64,000 nt of DNA from Candidatus Poribacteria bacterium (GCA_026004875.1 BPJZ01000001.1:64001-128000); one strand, 5' to 3'; positions 1 through 9,858 are shown, numbered from the stretch's first letter. Notes: a model not told the origin generated them from the sequence alone. Program-made: numbers and translations.

Positions 1-84
1 TACCGGCCCCTGGCCGTCCCCTTCGATCCGTTGCCTCCCCACTCGCGGCTGGAGCTCCCCACGATTCGGCTCACCCCTGAATAG
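1..84 (+). CDS. C-terminal end of an unidentified protein (cut by the window edge)
   Basis: Reading from base 1, frame 1 stays open for 27 codons and ends in TAG at 82-84. The peptide is proline- and leucine-rich and ends in RLTPE. The downstream fmdB-like gene has its own ribosome binding site 70 bases further on in the same direction, so the two may share a transcript. The remaining residues show no diagnostic motif, so I assign no function. That this is a real gene end rests only on the open frame and its placement. Confidence 0.4.
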   Translation, partial: YRPLAVPFDPLPPHSRLELPTIRLTPE

Positions 85-169
85 GGAGAGCCGGCAGGGT
101 CCATCGGTCGCTATCATTGGGAACAGGCGTTCTATCGGGCTTGTCCTGAAAACACGGAGGAAAGCCATC

Positions 170-442
170 ATGCCGACCTACGAGTACCGTTGTGAGGCGT
201 GCGGCACTCGGTTCGAGCGCTTCCAAAGCATCACTGCAGCCCCTGTTCAGGACTGTCCAGAGTGTGGAACCACTGGGAAGGTGCGACGACTGATCAGCGG
301 AGGCGCCGGACTCATCTTCAAAGGATCGGGCTTCTACATCACCGACTACCGAAGCGAGTCGTATAAGCAGGCCGAAAAGCGCGAAAAGGAGTCCCAGAAC
401 CAAAGCTCCAGCAAGTCCTCCGACAATTCGGAGAAGTCTTAG
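170..442 (+). CDS. FmdB/CxxC_CxxC_SSSS family zinc-ribbon protein
   Basis: A 90-residue protein opening with MPTYEYRCEACG. It has two CxxC knuckles (C8/C11 and C29/C32) that form the zinc ribbon of the FmdB regulatory-protein family. The middle carries the usual glycine-rich stretch followed by GFYITDYR. The tail from about residue 68 is Lys/Glu/Ser/Gln-rich and probably disordered, which is typical of the family. A GGAGGA ribosome binding site lies about 8 bases before the ATG. The family is widespread; a role in regulating amidase/formamidase genes was proposed only for the founding member, so the cellular role here is unknown. Family assignment is secure. Confidence 0.93.
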   Translation: MPTYEYRCEACGTRFERFQSITAAPVQDCPECGTTGKVRRLISGGAGLIFKGSGFYITDYRSESYKQAEKREKESQNQSSSKSSDNSEKS

Positions 443-474
443 GCTTTCGGTCCGATCCCTTGAGCGAAGCACCT

Positions 475-500
475 CCCCGTCTCCCCCTTGCGAGACGGGG
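475..500 (+). terminator. Perfect 9-bp hairpin downstream of the FmdB-like gene
   Basis: CCCCGTCTC (475-483) pairs exactly with GAGACGGGG (492-500) across an 8-base loop, 33 bases after the stop codon of the FmdB-like gene. No T-run follows, so it may be a weak intrinsic terminator or a transcript-end stabiliser. Placement between two co-directional genes supports a 3'-end role. Confidence 0.4.
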
Positions 501-629
501 ACTCGTGTGCCCAAAGCTCGACTCGCCACTCCAAGGATATCCCTCAAGACCGGATGCCTCCCCTCGAGAGTTCAGGTAGGATGCCTTCAAGGAGCCCGTG
601 GGCCAAACAAGCGAGAAAGGAGATCTCCC

Positions 630-1934
630 ATGCCGATTCAACCGGAACCCACCGTTGGGGACACGAGTTGGTTCGTCCACGACCGCTTTGGGCTGTTCAT
701 CCACTGGGGCATCTACGCCCTCCCAGCCCGTCACGAATGGGTAAAAAACCGAGAGCGAATCCCCGATGAGGTCTATCAAAAGTACTTCGACCACTTCGAT
801 CCGGACCTGTACGATCCCCGCGTTTGGGCGCAGGAGGCCAAATACGCCGGGATGAAGTACACCGTGATCACCACCAAGCACCACGACGGCTTTTGTCTGT
901 GGGACTCGGCCTACACGGATTACAAGGCCCCCAACACCCCCTACGGCAAGGACGTGCTCCGTCCCTTTGTGGAGGCGTTTCGGGACGCGGGCTTCAAGAT
1001 CGGGTTTTACCATTCACTGATCGATTGGCACCACCCAGAATACCCGATAGACGGCCTGCACCCGATGCGAGACAACGAAGAGTTCCGAAAGCAGAACGCG
1101 CATCGAGATATTCGGAAGTACCGAGAGTACCTTCACAACCAGACCCGTGAGCTGCTAACCCAGTTTGGGAAGATCCACATCATGTGGTTCGACTTCTCCT
1201 ACTCTGGGGCCGATTGGGGCTGGTCCAAAGGAAAGGGAAAGGAGGACTGGGACTCCGAACGACTGCTCGCCATGGTGCGGGAGCTCCAGCCGGGGATCAT
1301 CGTCAACGACCGCTTGGAGATCGGCGGCGACATCAAAACGCCGGAGCAGTACCAACCGACCGGTTGGCTCACCGTAGACGGGAAGCCGGTCGTCTGGGAG
1401 GCCTGCCAGACGATGAACGGAAGCTGGGGCTACCACCGGGACAATCTGGACTGGAAGTCCCCAGAGATGTTGATCCAGATGCTCATCGACACCGTCTCCA
1501 AGGGCGGAAACATGCTCCTGAACGTCGGGCCGAACGGTCGGGGGGAATTTGAACCGAAGGCGATCGAGCGGCTCCGGGCGATCGGGGACTGGATGCGGCT
1601 TCACAACCGCTCCATCTACGGCTGCACGGCCAGTGACTTCACCCCGCCGCCGGATGCCCGTTATACCCAAAACGGCAACCGGCTGTACCTCCATCTCTTC
1701 GCCTGGCCCTATCGCCATGTCCATCTGCCCGGTTTGGCGGGGAAGATCGAGTACGCCCAGCTCCTGAACGACGCCTCGGAGATCCGCTATCGGGAGATCG
1801 ATCCCAACGCCACACCGCAGAACACCCAGATGCGGGGGCTGGCCGGAGCGGTCACCTTGGAGCTACCCGTTCAGAAGCCGCCGGTAACCGTGCCGGTGAT
1901 CGAAATCTTCCTAAAGGAGGGCGCGACGGCCTGA
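630..1934 (+). CDS. Alpha-L-fucosidase, glycoside hydrolase family 29
   Basis: A 434-residue retaining exo-fucosidase (EC 3.2.1.51) expected to release L-fucose from glycans. It shows the GH29 signatures in order: FGLFIHWGIYA near residue 20, KHHDGFCLWDS near 83, and IHIMWFD near 182, whose aspartate (about D188) sits where the family nucleophile lies. A GGNMLLNVGP block follows near 290. I chose the ATG at 630 because GAAAGGAG precedes it by 7 bases; an open extension back to 507 lacks family similarity. No signal peptide is visible, so it probably acts in the cytoplasm on imported oligosaccharides. The acid/base glutamate is poorly conserved in GH29 and I did not place it. Confidence 0.95.
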   Translation: MPIQPEPTVGDTSWFVHDRFGLFIHWGIYALPARHEWVKNRERIPDEVYQKYFDHFDPDLYDPRVWAQEAKYAGMKYTVITTKHHDGFCLWDSAYTDYKAPNTPYGKDVLRPFVEAFRDAGFKIGFYHSLIDWHHPEYPIDGLHPMRDNEEFRKQNAHRDIRKYREYLHNQTRELLTQFGKIHIMWFDFSYSGADWGWSKGKGKEDWDSERLLAMVRELQPGIIVNDRLEIGGDIKTPEQYQPTGWLTVDGKPVVWEACQTMNGSWGYHRDNLDWKSPEMLIQMLIDTVSKGGNMLLNVGPNGRGEFEPKAIERLRAIGDWMRLHNRSIYGCTASDFTPPPDARYTQNGNRLYLHLFAWPYRHVHLPGLAGKIEYAQLLNDASEIRYREIDPNATPQNTQMRGLAGAVTLELPVQKPPVTVPVIEIFLKEGATA

Positions 1935-1958
1935 GCGGGGCCGCTTCTTTTCAGCGGA

Positions 1959-1990
1959 GGCGCTTTGGCGATAGACAGCGTCAAAGCGCC
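1959..1990 (+). other. Inverted repeat overlapping the crystallin-gene promoter
   Basis: GGCGCTTTG (1959-1967) and CAAAGCGCC (1982-1990) form a perfect 9-bp stem with a 14-base loop, 24 bases after the fucosidase stop. It could end the fucosidase transcript, although no T-run follows. Its right arm falls in the spacer of the promoter called at 1972-2001, so it could also be an operator. Confidence 0.4.
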
Positions 1991-2001
1991 TTCGCTACAA
2001 T
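1972..2001 (+). promoter_or_regulatory. Sigma-70-type promoter for the crystallin-domain gene
   Basis: TAGACA (1972-1977; 5 of 6 match TTGACA) is followed by an 18-base spacer and TACAAT (1996-2001; 5 of 6 match TATAAT). Transcription would start about 30 bases before the start codon at 2038. Confidence 0.5.
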
Positions 2002-2037
2002 ACGGGGGCGGCCTCTGAAGAGGAAAAGAGCTGAGCG

Positions 2038-3378
2038 ATGGTGGTGCTTAAACCGCGTCTCATCGTAGAGCTTTATGAGGGATGGGGCTTCAGCGGCCAT
2101 CGGGCTGTAGTCGTGGACGCTGTGCGCGACCTCAGCGAGATCGGCATGGAAGACCGCGTCTTCTCCCTGCGGGTCTTCAAGGGACCCGGCTACCGCGAAG
2201 CCCCCGACACTCGCTTGGTGCTCTACGACCGCCCCGGATTTCGCGGACAGAAACTCTATCTCGGGCCGGGTTTCTATCCGAACCTCCAAGACGTGGTCAA
2301 GCACTTCGGCTCGGTTCGCTCCTTGCGGTTTGAGGCGGCAACGGAGACTTCCGGTCCCGAGTGGGGTCCGATTCCGGTGATCATCGAGGCCTACTGGAGT
2401 CCCAACTTTGGCGGCCGGAAGACGGTCCTCCTCCGAGACGTGGCCAACGCCTTCGACTACGGGTTTAACAACGTGATCTCCTCGGTGCGGATCCTCAAGG
2501 GGCCGGACTTCCCACGGGGTGGCTGTCGGGTCACGTTTTATGCGGCACCAGACTTCTCCGGCCGCCGCCTGCCGATCGAGATCCATCCGTACGATTACAA
2601 AAAAGAGATCCCAGACCTGTCCCAGCTTCCGCAGACGTTCGACAACGTGATCTCCTCGGTCCAGATCGAAGGATGGAGCGACCAGACCCCGTTCGACGCG
2701 GTGGTCTTTGAGGATCGCTTCGACGGAACGGAGCTGGCCGACGGCTGGCGGTGGGAGGACCCTAAAGGGGGCGGACGGTGGCAGGTGCACCAGGGGTACC
2801 TAGAGATGGTGGCCGAACCGGGGCAGGACCTGTGGTTTGGCGCCAACTTCGACGCGCCCCGGCTGATTCGACCGGCGTGGGGGGACTTCGCAATCGAGAC
2901 GCGCTTGCCGGTGGACCCGGCGCTCAACCCCCACGGCGGTCTGTTGGTCTGGAAGAACGAAAGCCGGTTCCTGCGGTTGGAGAAGACTTCGGTGGCGCAC
3001 GCCTTTCAGGGAGACGTCCGTTTTGAGCGGCATCGCTGGCGGGGCTATGAGCTCGTCGGACGCGGCTCAGGGCTCCGCGACGCGCGGGAGCTTTATCTGC
3101 GGCTGGAGCGAACCGGCGACGTCTTTGTCGGATGGGCTAGCGCCGACGGCACGACTTGGCAGTACTGTGGCGCGACGGTGATGGGCATGTCCGATCCGGT
3201 CTGGGTGGGGCTACACGCCCTGGCGCCGGGGAACGTCCCCGCCACGCGCACCCGCTTTGATTACTTCATCCTACGCCGCCGCCAACGGGACGTGATGGAA
3301 CAACAGCGCTTGAGAGAACGCCGGCGAGGGCGTCGTTGGATGGCTCGCCAGCTTTACGGTTCGGTTCGTGCCCGTTGA
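2038..3378 (+). CDS. Beta/gamma-crystallin protein with C-terminal concanavalin-like (DUF1349-like) domain
   Basis: A 446-residue protein. Residues about 8-48, 59-98, 113-153 and 163-211 are four Greek-key motifs of the beta/gamma-crystallin fold, with the typical F-x-G-x pattern (FRGQK, FGGRK, FSGRR). NNVISS (144-149) and DNVISS (202-207) match the microbial-crystallin calcium motif (N/D)(N/D)xx(S/T)S. From about residue 221 a beta-sandwich region (EDRFDGTEL ... GGLLVWKNESRFLRLEK) resembles DUF1349/LamG-type concanavalin domains, which often bind carbohydrate. No signal peptide is seen, so location is uncertain. Microbial crystallins of this kind bind Ca2+ and stabilise structure; the role here is unknown. 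The tail is strongly basic. Confidence 0.8.
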   Translation: MVVLKPRLIVELYEGWGFSGHRAVVVDAVRDLSEIGMEDRVFSLRVFKGPGYREAPDTRLVLYDRPGFRGQKLYLGPGFYPNLQDVVKHFGSVRSLRFEAATETSGPEWGPIPVIIEAYWSPNFGGRKTVLLRDVANAFDYGFNNVISSVRILKGPDFPRGGCRVTFYAAPDFSGRRLPIEIHPYDYKKEIPDLSQLPQTFDNVISSVQIEGWSDQTPFDAVVFEDRFDGTELADGWRWEDPKGGGRWQVHQGYLEMVAEPGQDLWFGANFDAPRLIRPAWGDFAIETRLPVDPALNPHGGLLVWKNESRFLRLEKTSVAHAFQGDVRFERHRWRGYELVGRGSGLRDARELYLRLERTGDVFVGWASADGTTWQYCGATVMGMSDPVWVGLHALAPGNVPATRTRFDYFILRRRQRDVMEQQRLRERRRGRRWMARQLYGSVRAR

Positions 3379-3399
3379 TCGGCTGGAGAACCCTTTCCC

Positions 3400-4560
3400 A
3401 TGTCCTCTTCACGTCCCCAGCACTGGCGATTCGGCCTGCTCTACTTTATCTCGTTCGCTTCGATCTCGCTGCCGGGAATCTACGGCAACCTGTTCTTGGA
3501 GCGCTCCGGCGTCTCGAAGTACCAACTGGGCGTCCTGGGGGCGATCTCCGCGTGGGTGAGCGCTTTTGCCCCGCTGTTTTGGGGACTTGCGGCGGACGCC
3601 CTTCAGCGTTTTCGGCCGGTGCTGGGGGGAATCCATCTGGCCGCGGGGTTGCTCTATCCGCTCTTTTGGTTCTGGGCGGAGGCTCCTTTCTGGCGCCTGG
3701 CGGTGCTGATGGCCCTGTTTGCCTTCTGCTTTCGACCGGCGATTCCGTTGACCGACGCCTGGACGCTAGGGTACCTCCGGGAGCACGGCGGAGACTACGG
3801 GCGGCTTCGTAGTTGGGGATCGCTCGGGTTCATTGCGCCGTTAGCGGTTTCGGTCTTCGTCTTGGGCGGGGAGGCAGGAGCTTCAGCCCGCTCGCTCTGG
3901 CCGATCTTCGTCGGCTTTACGTTCTTCAAATTGATCGCCGTAGGAACGATTTTCGCCCTACCTGACCGGCGGGCGGCAACGGCCAAGCGCCGATTTGCCT
4001 GGCGTGAGCTGAGCGCCTATCTGCATCCGTTTGCGATCGTCTTCTTTGGAGCTTCGTTCTTACGGTTTGTCGTCTTCACGGGATACTACACCTACTTCAG
4101 CATCTACTTGGACGAGATCGGCGTCCCGGACAACTGGAAGGGCTCCTACTGGGTAGTTGCGGTGGGAGCCGAGACGCTGTTGATCGCCGTCTCTGGGCAG
4201 CTACTCCGGCGGTGGGGGGTCGTCCCGATGCTGCTGTCGGCGTTTGTGGCGATGACGGTTCGGCTGGCCGTCTGGGCGATGGTACCCCCTTGGTCGGTGG
4301 TTCTGCTGACCCAAACGCTCCATGCGTTCACGTTTGGCGCCTTTCACGTCGCCTCGATGTATGTTATAGATCGCTTGACGCCCGAAGCGCTCCGAGCCAG
4401 CGGGCAGACGTTCTACGCGCTGGTTCAGGGCGTTGGGGGAATTCTTGGGGGATTCCTTTCTGGCCTGCTTGCTGAAGCGTACGGCATCCCATCGCTCTAC
4501 GGGTGGTTGGCGGTGCTTTCGCTGGCGACGACACTGTCTGTGGGATCGCGTTTGTGTTAG
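3400..4560 (+). CDS. Major facilitator superfamily transporter (MFS_1-like)
   Basis: A 386-residue integral membrane protein with about 12 hydrophobic segments. It resembles MFS_1-like (nucleoside/oligosaccharide-type) carriers: an early SISLPGIYGNLFLE region, the cytoplasmic loop LREHGGDYGRLRSWGSLGF near 126-144, and a late LTPEALRASGQTFYAL motif. The RxWGSxGF loop is characteristic of the LacY/NupG/phenyl-propionate permease branch. Position downstream of a fucosidase suggests sugar uptake, but the substrate is not determined. The gene starts 21 bases after the crystallin gene, probably as one transcript. Confidence 0.85.
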   Translation: MSSSRPQHWRFGLLYFISFASISLPGIYGNLFLERSGVSKYQLGVLGAISAWVSAFAPLFWGLAADALQRFRPVLGGIHLAAGLLYPLFWFWAEAPFWRLAVLMALFAFCFRPAIPLTDAWTLGYLREHGGDYGRLRSWGSLGFIAPLAVSVFVLGGEAGASARSLWPIFVGFTFFKLIAVGTIFALPDRRAATAKRRFAWRELSAYLHPFAIVFFGASFLRFVVFTGYYTYFSIYLDEIGVPDNWKGSYWVVAVGAETLLIAVSGQLLRRWGVVPMLLSAFVAMTVRLAVWAMVPPWSVVLLTQTLHAFTFGAFHVASMYVIDRLTPEALRASGQTFYALVQGVGGILGGFLSGLLAEAYGIPSLYGWLAVLSLATTLSVGSRLC

Positions 4561-4597
4561 TCCCTCGCCCGCGGGGGTTGCACTAAGGAAGCTAAAC

Positions 4598-5237
4598 ATG
4601 GGAGAGGGAGGTCCAATTTACGAGCAGGAGATCGCTCCGGTTTGGGAGCGAAGCCAGGGTCTCCGCGCCTTCTGGGGGACCTTTCGCGAAGTAGCGTTCC
4701 GCCCCGTGACGACCTTCCGACGCCTTCCACGGGAGAACTCCGCCGGACCGGCGATTCTCTACTTGCTCATTGGTGCTGCGGTCTCCGGATTGCTCTCCTT
4801 CTGGGTGGTCGGGACGCTTAGAAGAAGGCGGTGGAGCCGGCGCTTTTGGATTAGGGGGAGTATGGATCGGCTTAGTGGGGAGTCTCGTAGGCGGTCTGCT
4901 GGGGATCGCTCTCGCCTCTGCTCTGTACCACCTGGCGCTGATCGTCCTGGGCGGCCGCAACGCCCCTTACCGGGCGACCTTCCGGGCGATCGCGTACGTC
5001 AACGGAGCGATGGCCTGGATCGCCTGGATTCCGGTTCTGGGGTGGCTAGGCGCTTGGATTTGGGGCATCGTCTTGGAGGTGCTCGCGCTCCGGGAGGTCC
5101 ATCGGACGACCACGGGCCGGGCCGTCGTAGCAGTCTTGGCACCGCTTTTGGTGATGCTGCTGGTTTTAGGTCTGCTCGCTGCCCTGGTGCTGAAGCTTTT
5201 TCTGGAAACAAAAGAAAAAAGCCCAGGCTTGATCTGA
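4598..5237 (+). CDS. Yip1-family membrane protein (apparent +1 frameshift)
   Basis: Two reading frames join into one ~212-residue Yip1-domain protein. The first part, from ATG 4598, begins MGEGGPIYEQEIAPVWE. It continues through AFRPVTTFRRLPRENSAG, the usual N-terminal motif, and a first membrane segment ending WVVGTL. The second part, in the next frame, holds LGGVWIGLVGSLVGG, ALIVLGGRNAPYRATFRAIAY and three more membrane helices. The switch falls at 4817-4824 (CTT AGA AGA), where one base is extra. This is either a sequence error or a mutation; a slip from CTT to TTA is possible in principle. The family is membrane-embedded and of unknown biochemical role in bacteria. Confidence 0.75.
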
Positions 5238-5253
5238 CCGTCTCCGGCGCCGA

Positions 5254-5283
5254 TTGACAACGTCCTGGAAGTTGGACCATCAT
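5254..5283 (+). promoter_or_regulatory. Sigma-70-type promoter for the UDP-sugar decarboxylase gene
   Basis: A perfect TTGACA (5254-5259), an 18-base spacer and CATCAT (5278-5283, 4 of 6 match) lie 39 bases before the GTG start at 5322. An AAAGGAAGGG ribosome binding site lies between. Confidence 0.45.
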
Positions 5284-5321
5284 CGCACGCAGCGCGACCC
5301 CATAGAAAGGAAGGGACGGCC

Positions 5322-6281
5322 GTGAGCAAGGAGAAGCGCGTTCTCGTTGCCGGGGGTGCGGGGTTCCTGGGCTCCCACCTTTGTGATCTGTTAATCCGGG
5401 AAGGGTACCGGGTTCTTTGCGTGGACAACTATTGCACCGGCACCCCTCGGAACGTTGCCCATCTGACGGATCACCCGCGCTTTGAACTCCTCCAGGCGGA
5501 CATCACCGAGCCGATCGATGTAGAGGGGCCGCTGGACTACGTGCTGAATCTGGCCAGTCCAGCCAGTCCGCCGGACTACTTGCGGCTTCCCATCGAGACG
5601 ATGCGTACCGGCGCCTGGGGAACTTATCACCTTCTGGAGTTGGCCCGTCAGAAAGAGGCGGTCTTCTTATTGGCCTCTACCTCGGAAGTCTACGGCGATC
5701 CGACGATCTCTCCTCAGCCTGAAGACTACTGGGGAAACGTCAATCCGATCGGACCGCGCAGCGTCTACGACGAGGCGAAGCGGTTCGCCGAGGCGATGAC
5801 GATGGCCTACCATCGAACCTACGGTCTGCAGACGCGCATCGTGCGCATCTTTAACGCCTACGGCCCCAGAATGCGGCCGAACGACGGTCGGGCCGTTCCC
5901 AATTTCATCACCCAGGCGCTCCGAGGCGAAGACCTGACCGTCTACGGGGACGGCTCTCAGACGCGTAGCCTCTGCTACGCGCTCGACGAGGTGGAGGGGA
6001 TCTACCGGCTGATGCTCAGCGACGTTACCGTTCCGGTCAACATCGGCAATCCCTCGACAGAGATCACCATCCTCCGCCTCGCTGAGACAATCCGGCGGCT
6101 GACCGGCTCCCGGAGCCGGATCCGCTTTCTTCCCCTGCCGGAGGACGATCCCAAGCAGCGCCGGCCCGACATCACCCGAGCCCGAGCACTCCTGGGTTGG
6201 GAGCCCAAAACCGATCTGGAGACCGGCCTGAAACACACCATCGAGTACTTCCGAGAGTTGATCGAACGCGGGGAGGTCTAA
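5322..6281 (+). CDS. UDP-glucuronate decarboxylase (UDP-xylose synthase), SDR family
   Basis: A 319-residue extended short-chain dehydrogenase expected to convert UDP-glucuronate to UDP-xylose (EC 4.1.1.35) for cell-surface polysaccharide. It shows the GGAGFLG NAD-binding loop (11-17) and SEVYGDP near 121. It also shows [11 protein letters not shown] and the catalytic YxxxK (Y149, K153), then [11 protein letters not shown], all typical of UXS enzymes. The last part has the usual [16 protein letters not shown] block. Start is GTG, supported by AAAGGAAGGG upstream. It converges with the PHP-domain gene, three bases from its stop. Distinguishing it from other UDP-sugar SDRs rests on the YWGxVNPIGxR block, which is strong. 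Confidence 0.9.
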   Translation: MSKEKRVLVAGGAGFLGSHLCDLLIREGYRVLCVDNYCTGTPRNVAHLTDHPRFELLQADITEPIDVEGPLDYVLNLASPASPPDYLRLPIETMRTGAWGTYHLLELARQKEAVFLLASTSEVYGDPTISPQPEDYWGNVNPIGPRSVYDEAKRFAEAMTMAYHRTYGLQTRIVRIFNAYGPRMRPNDGRAVPNFITQALRGEDLTVYGDGSQTRSLCYALDEVEGIYRLMLSDVTVPVNIGNPSTEITILRLAETIRRLTGSRSRIRFLPLPEDDPKQRRPDITRARALLGWEPKTDLETGLKHTIEYFRELIERGEV

Positions 6282-6284
6282 AAG

Positions 6285-7379
6285 CTAGGCGGATAAAGCC
6301 TCCGCCTCTCCGTCGCGGATGTAGATCGGGTTGGAGAAGATCCAGGGACGGAACTTCTTTCGCACCTCGACCCGATAGACGCCGGGCCGATCCACCCGGA
6401 AGCGGAGCCGTTTCCCGTCCCCCTCGGCGACGACTACTCCGTCGCGGAGCAGGCAAAGGTGGGCCGACTCCGGCGCTGAGGCAATTAACGTCAGATCGGG
6501 CGAAAAGGGCAGCTCCTCCCCCATCCATCCGACAACGGCGTTCTGGCGCTGAGCGACAAAGTGGAAACCGGTGCTGTCGCCAAAGCCGTCGTGGGCAAAG
6601 AAGCAACGGCCATTCCTCAATGCGTCGTACACCTGGCGAGCGGCGCGCTGCCAGTCGCTCCGGCTCAGGGGACTTTCCAGGAGGATATGGGTTCGAACCG
6701 TCCCAAAGGCAAAGCGATAGGGGAGCACCGTCGGGTAGACCAGCCCTGGGATTCTCTTGGCGTGGATGTCCAGCGTTCCCAGTCCGACGACGCGGCGGCA
6801 CTTGCCGATGGCATCCCAGCGCCGGAGCGCTTCTCGATGAGGCCCCCGAACGATTGAGTCGGGACGGGCCAACGCGGCCGCAACGTTCGACCAGCGGAGG
6901 TTCCTCGCCCAATCGTGCATATAGGACCAGATTTCGATTCCGGTGAAGCCGCTGACCGTCCAATCCAGCCAGGGACAGGCCATCGCCCGCGTCGGATAAC
7001 CCTCTCCGATCGGGTGAGCGATAAACCCCAGTCCTCCCTGCTCCGCGACGGCGTCAATCAGCTGTTGGGGACGGTTCCAGTTGCCGCGACCTCGAACCGG
7101 TCGCTCGATGTCAAACGCAAGGTAGTGGTTGTGAAACCGGGGCGTCACCTCTTCGCCAACCAGAAGCAACAGCTCATCGTGCCAGCCCTCAAATCCCAGC
7201 TCCCGAGCCTGCAGGTGCTCGTGGTCGGTTAGGATGAGAAAATCAAGGCCCGCCTCCTGAGCGTGCTCGACAATCTGCGGGACCGTTCCGGAACCGTCGG
7301 AGAGAGTGGAATGAATGTGAATCGCCCCTGCGTAGTCGTAAGCGATCCCCGCGTTCCGATCGGAGGAAAGCATGCTCAT
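6285..7379 (-). CDS. PHP-domain metal-dependent phosphoesterase-like protein
   Basis: A 364-residue protein whose N-terminus holds the PHP metal motif HIHSTLSDGSG (H21, H23) followed by FLILTDHEHLQ near 52. Further histidines occur at HNHYLAFD and FIAHPIGEG. This matches CehA/McbA-type PHP hydrolases, which cleave phosphoester or related bonds using a metal cluster. The last ~80 residues form a beta-rich domain (YRVEVRKKFRPWIFSNPIYI), often seen C-terminal in this subgroup. Start ATG 7379 has AAGGA upstream. It follows the PfkB gene by 21 bases on the same strand, probably as one transcript. Substrate unknown. Confidence 0.85.
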   Translation of the reverse strand: MSMLSSDRNAGIAYDYAGAIHIHSTLSDGSGTVPQIVEHAQEAGLDFLILTDHEHLQARELGFEGWHDELLLLVGEEVTPRFHNHYLAFDIERPVRGRGNWNRPQQLIDAVAEQGGLGFIAHPIGEGYPTRAMACPWLDWTVSGFTGIEIWSYMHDWARNLRWSNVAAALARPDSIVRGPHREALRRWDAIGKCRRVVGLGTLDIHAKRIPGLVYPTVLPYRFAFGTVRTHILLESPLSRSDWQRAARQVYDALRNGRCFFAHDGFGDSTGFHFVAQRQNAVVGWMGEELPFSPDLTLIASAPESAHLCLLRDGVVVAEGDGKRLRFRVDRPGVYRVEVRKKFRPWIFSNPIYIRDGEAEALSA

Positions 7380-7400
7380 CGAAGTCCTTCTTGGTTGGCT

Positions 7401-8306
7401 CTACGACTCGACGGCCATCAACCGCCGGATCGTCTCGACGCGATCCTGAACCTCGTCCGGCGAGGCGCTCAGCAACCGGTTGGGACCAAAGTCCTCAACG
7501 GCCAACGAAGCGACCGCCGTGGCGTACAGGATCGCCCGCCGAAGCGTGCCCTCTGTTAGCGTCTCCGCAGCCGCTAAGTATCCAACCAACGCCCCGGCGA
7601 ACGAATCGCCCGCGCCGGTGGGGTCCACCACCTGCTCCAGCGGATAGGCCGGCGCCACAAAGTAGTCGTCCTCTGAGAACGCTATCGCGCCGTGCTCGCC
7701 TTTTTTAATGATGACCCTCGCCGGACCCAGCGTCAATAGCCGCCTCCCGGCGCGGATCAGGTTGTCCTCCCCGGTCAGTTGGCGCGCCTCTTCGTCGTTC
7801 AGAACCAGGAGGTTCACCCGCTTGAGGAGATCCACCAGCTCCTCCCGGGCGGTCTCGATCCACAGGTTCATCGTGTCGGCCAGAACCAGATGCGGCGAGT
7901 CCACCTGCTCCAGCACCCGCGCCTGGAGCTGAGGCGCAATGTTTGCAAGAAACACAAACGGCGCCGAACGGTACTCCTCCGGCAACACCGGCTCAAAGTG
8001 GGCAAAGACGTTCAGCTCGGTGGTCAGCGTCGTCCGGGAGAGAAAATCCGGCGAGTAGCGCCCTCGCCAGTAAAAGGTCCTCCCCTCCCGCCGCTCGAGG
8101 CCGCTCAGATCGATCCCCCGCGCCTTGAGGGCCAGTAGGTGTTCCTCTTGGAAATCCTCACCGACCACCCCTACCAGCATCACCGGCCCAAAGAAGCTAG
8201 CCGCAAGAGAAGCGTAGGTCGCCGATCCCCCGAGTACCCGATCCACCGTCCCGTGGATCGTCTCGATCCCGTCGTACGCGACCGAGCCGACGATCAGCGT
8301 GTTCAT
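7401..8306 (-). CDS. PfkB-family carbohydrate/adenosine-type kinase
   Basis: A 301-residue ribokinase-fold kinase. It opens NTLIVGSVAYDGI, has GGSATYAS at 26-33, the N/E substrate-lid LNDEEARQLTGE near 169, and the anion-hole signature DPTGAGDSFAG at 228-238 with D234 as probable base. I chose ATG 8306 because GGGAGAGG precedes it and the family begins there. It lies downstream of metK and ahcY in the same orientation. AhcY releases adenosine, so an adenosine-kinase role is attractive, but PfkB members also phosphorylate sugars and the substrate cannot be fixed from sequence. Confidence 0.88.
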   Translation of the reverse strand: MNTLIVGSVAYDGIETIHGTVDRVLGGSATYASLAASFFGPVMLVGVVGEDFQEEHLLALKARGIDLSGLERREGRTFYWRGRYSPDFLSRTTLTTELNVFAHFEPVLPEEYRSAPFVFLANIAPQLQARVLEQVDSPHLVLADTMNLWIETAREELVDLLKRVNLLVLNDEEARQLTGEDNLIRAGRRLLTLGPARVIIKKGEHGAIAFSEDDYFVAPAYPLEQVVDPTGAGDSFAGALVGYLAAAETLTEGTLRRAILYATAVASLAVEDFGPNRLLSASPDEVQDRVETIRRLMAVES

Positions 8307-8329
8307 CCGACCTCTCCCCGTCGCTTGAT

Positions 8330-8554
8330 TTAAAAGGGAAATCCCGGCGGGCGCCTCTGCTGGTCCCGAAAGGCGCGGCGCAACCGCAAAAACCGCCGCA
8401 CCAACAGCACCGCCAACATCAGACCGGCAACCACTAAGAGCGCCCGGTACTCCCACGGGAGCGGCTCCTCCTCACGGGCCAGACGGATCATCGGCAACAA
8501 CGCCAACGTGCAAAGGAGTATGAGAATGCTCTCGATCCACTCGGCCCGTGACAT
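8330..8554 (-). CDS. Small two-helix membrane protein, unknown function
   Basis: A 74-residue protein with two hydrophobic segments (ILILLCTLALLPMI and ALLVVAGLMLAVLLV) separated by a short acidic loop. A basic, proline-containing tail ends RRPPGFPF. It sits 17 bases after ahcY and 23 before the PfkB gene, so it is likely part of that transcript. ATG 8554 is preferred over a TTG two codons upstream. I recognise no family. The compact membrane topology and operon placement support it being real. Confidence 0.6.
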   Translation of the reverse strand: MSRAEWIESILILLCTLALLPMIRLAREEEPLPWEYRALLVVAGLMLAVLLVRRFLRLRRAFRDQQRRPPGFPF

Positions 8555-8571
8555 GAACAACCGCTTTGGGG

Positions 8572-9858
<1,287 letters not shown>

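Noticed and set aside
507-629. Upstream extension of the fucosidase reading frame
   Set aside because: It lacks GH29 similarity, and the ATG at 630 has a good ribosome binding site.
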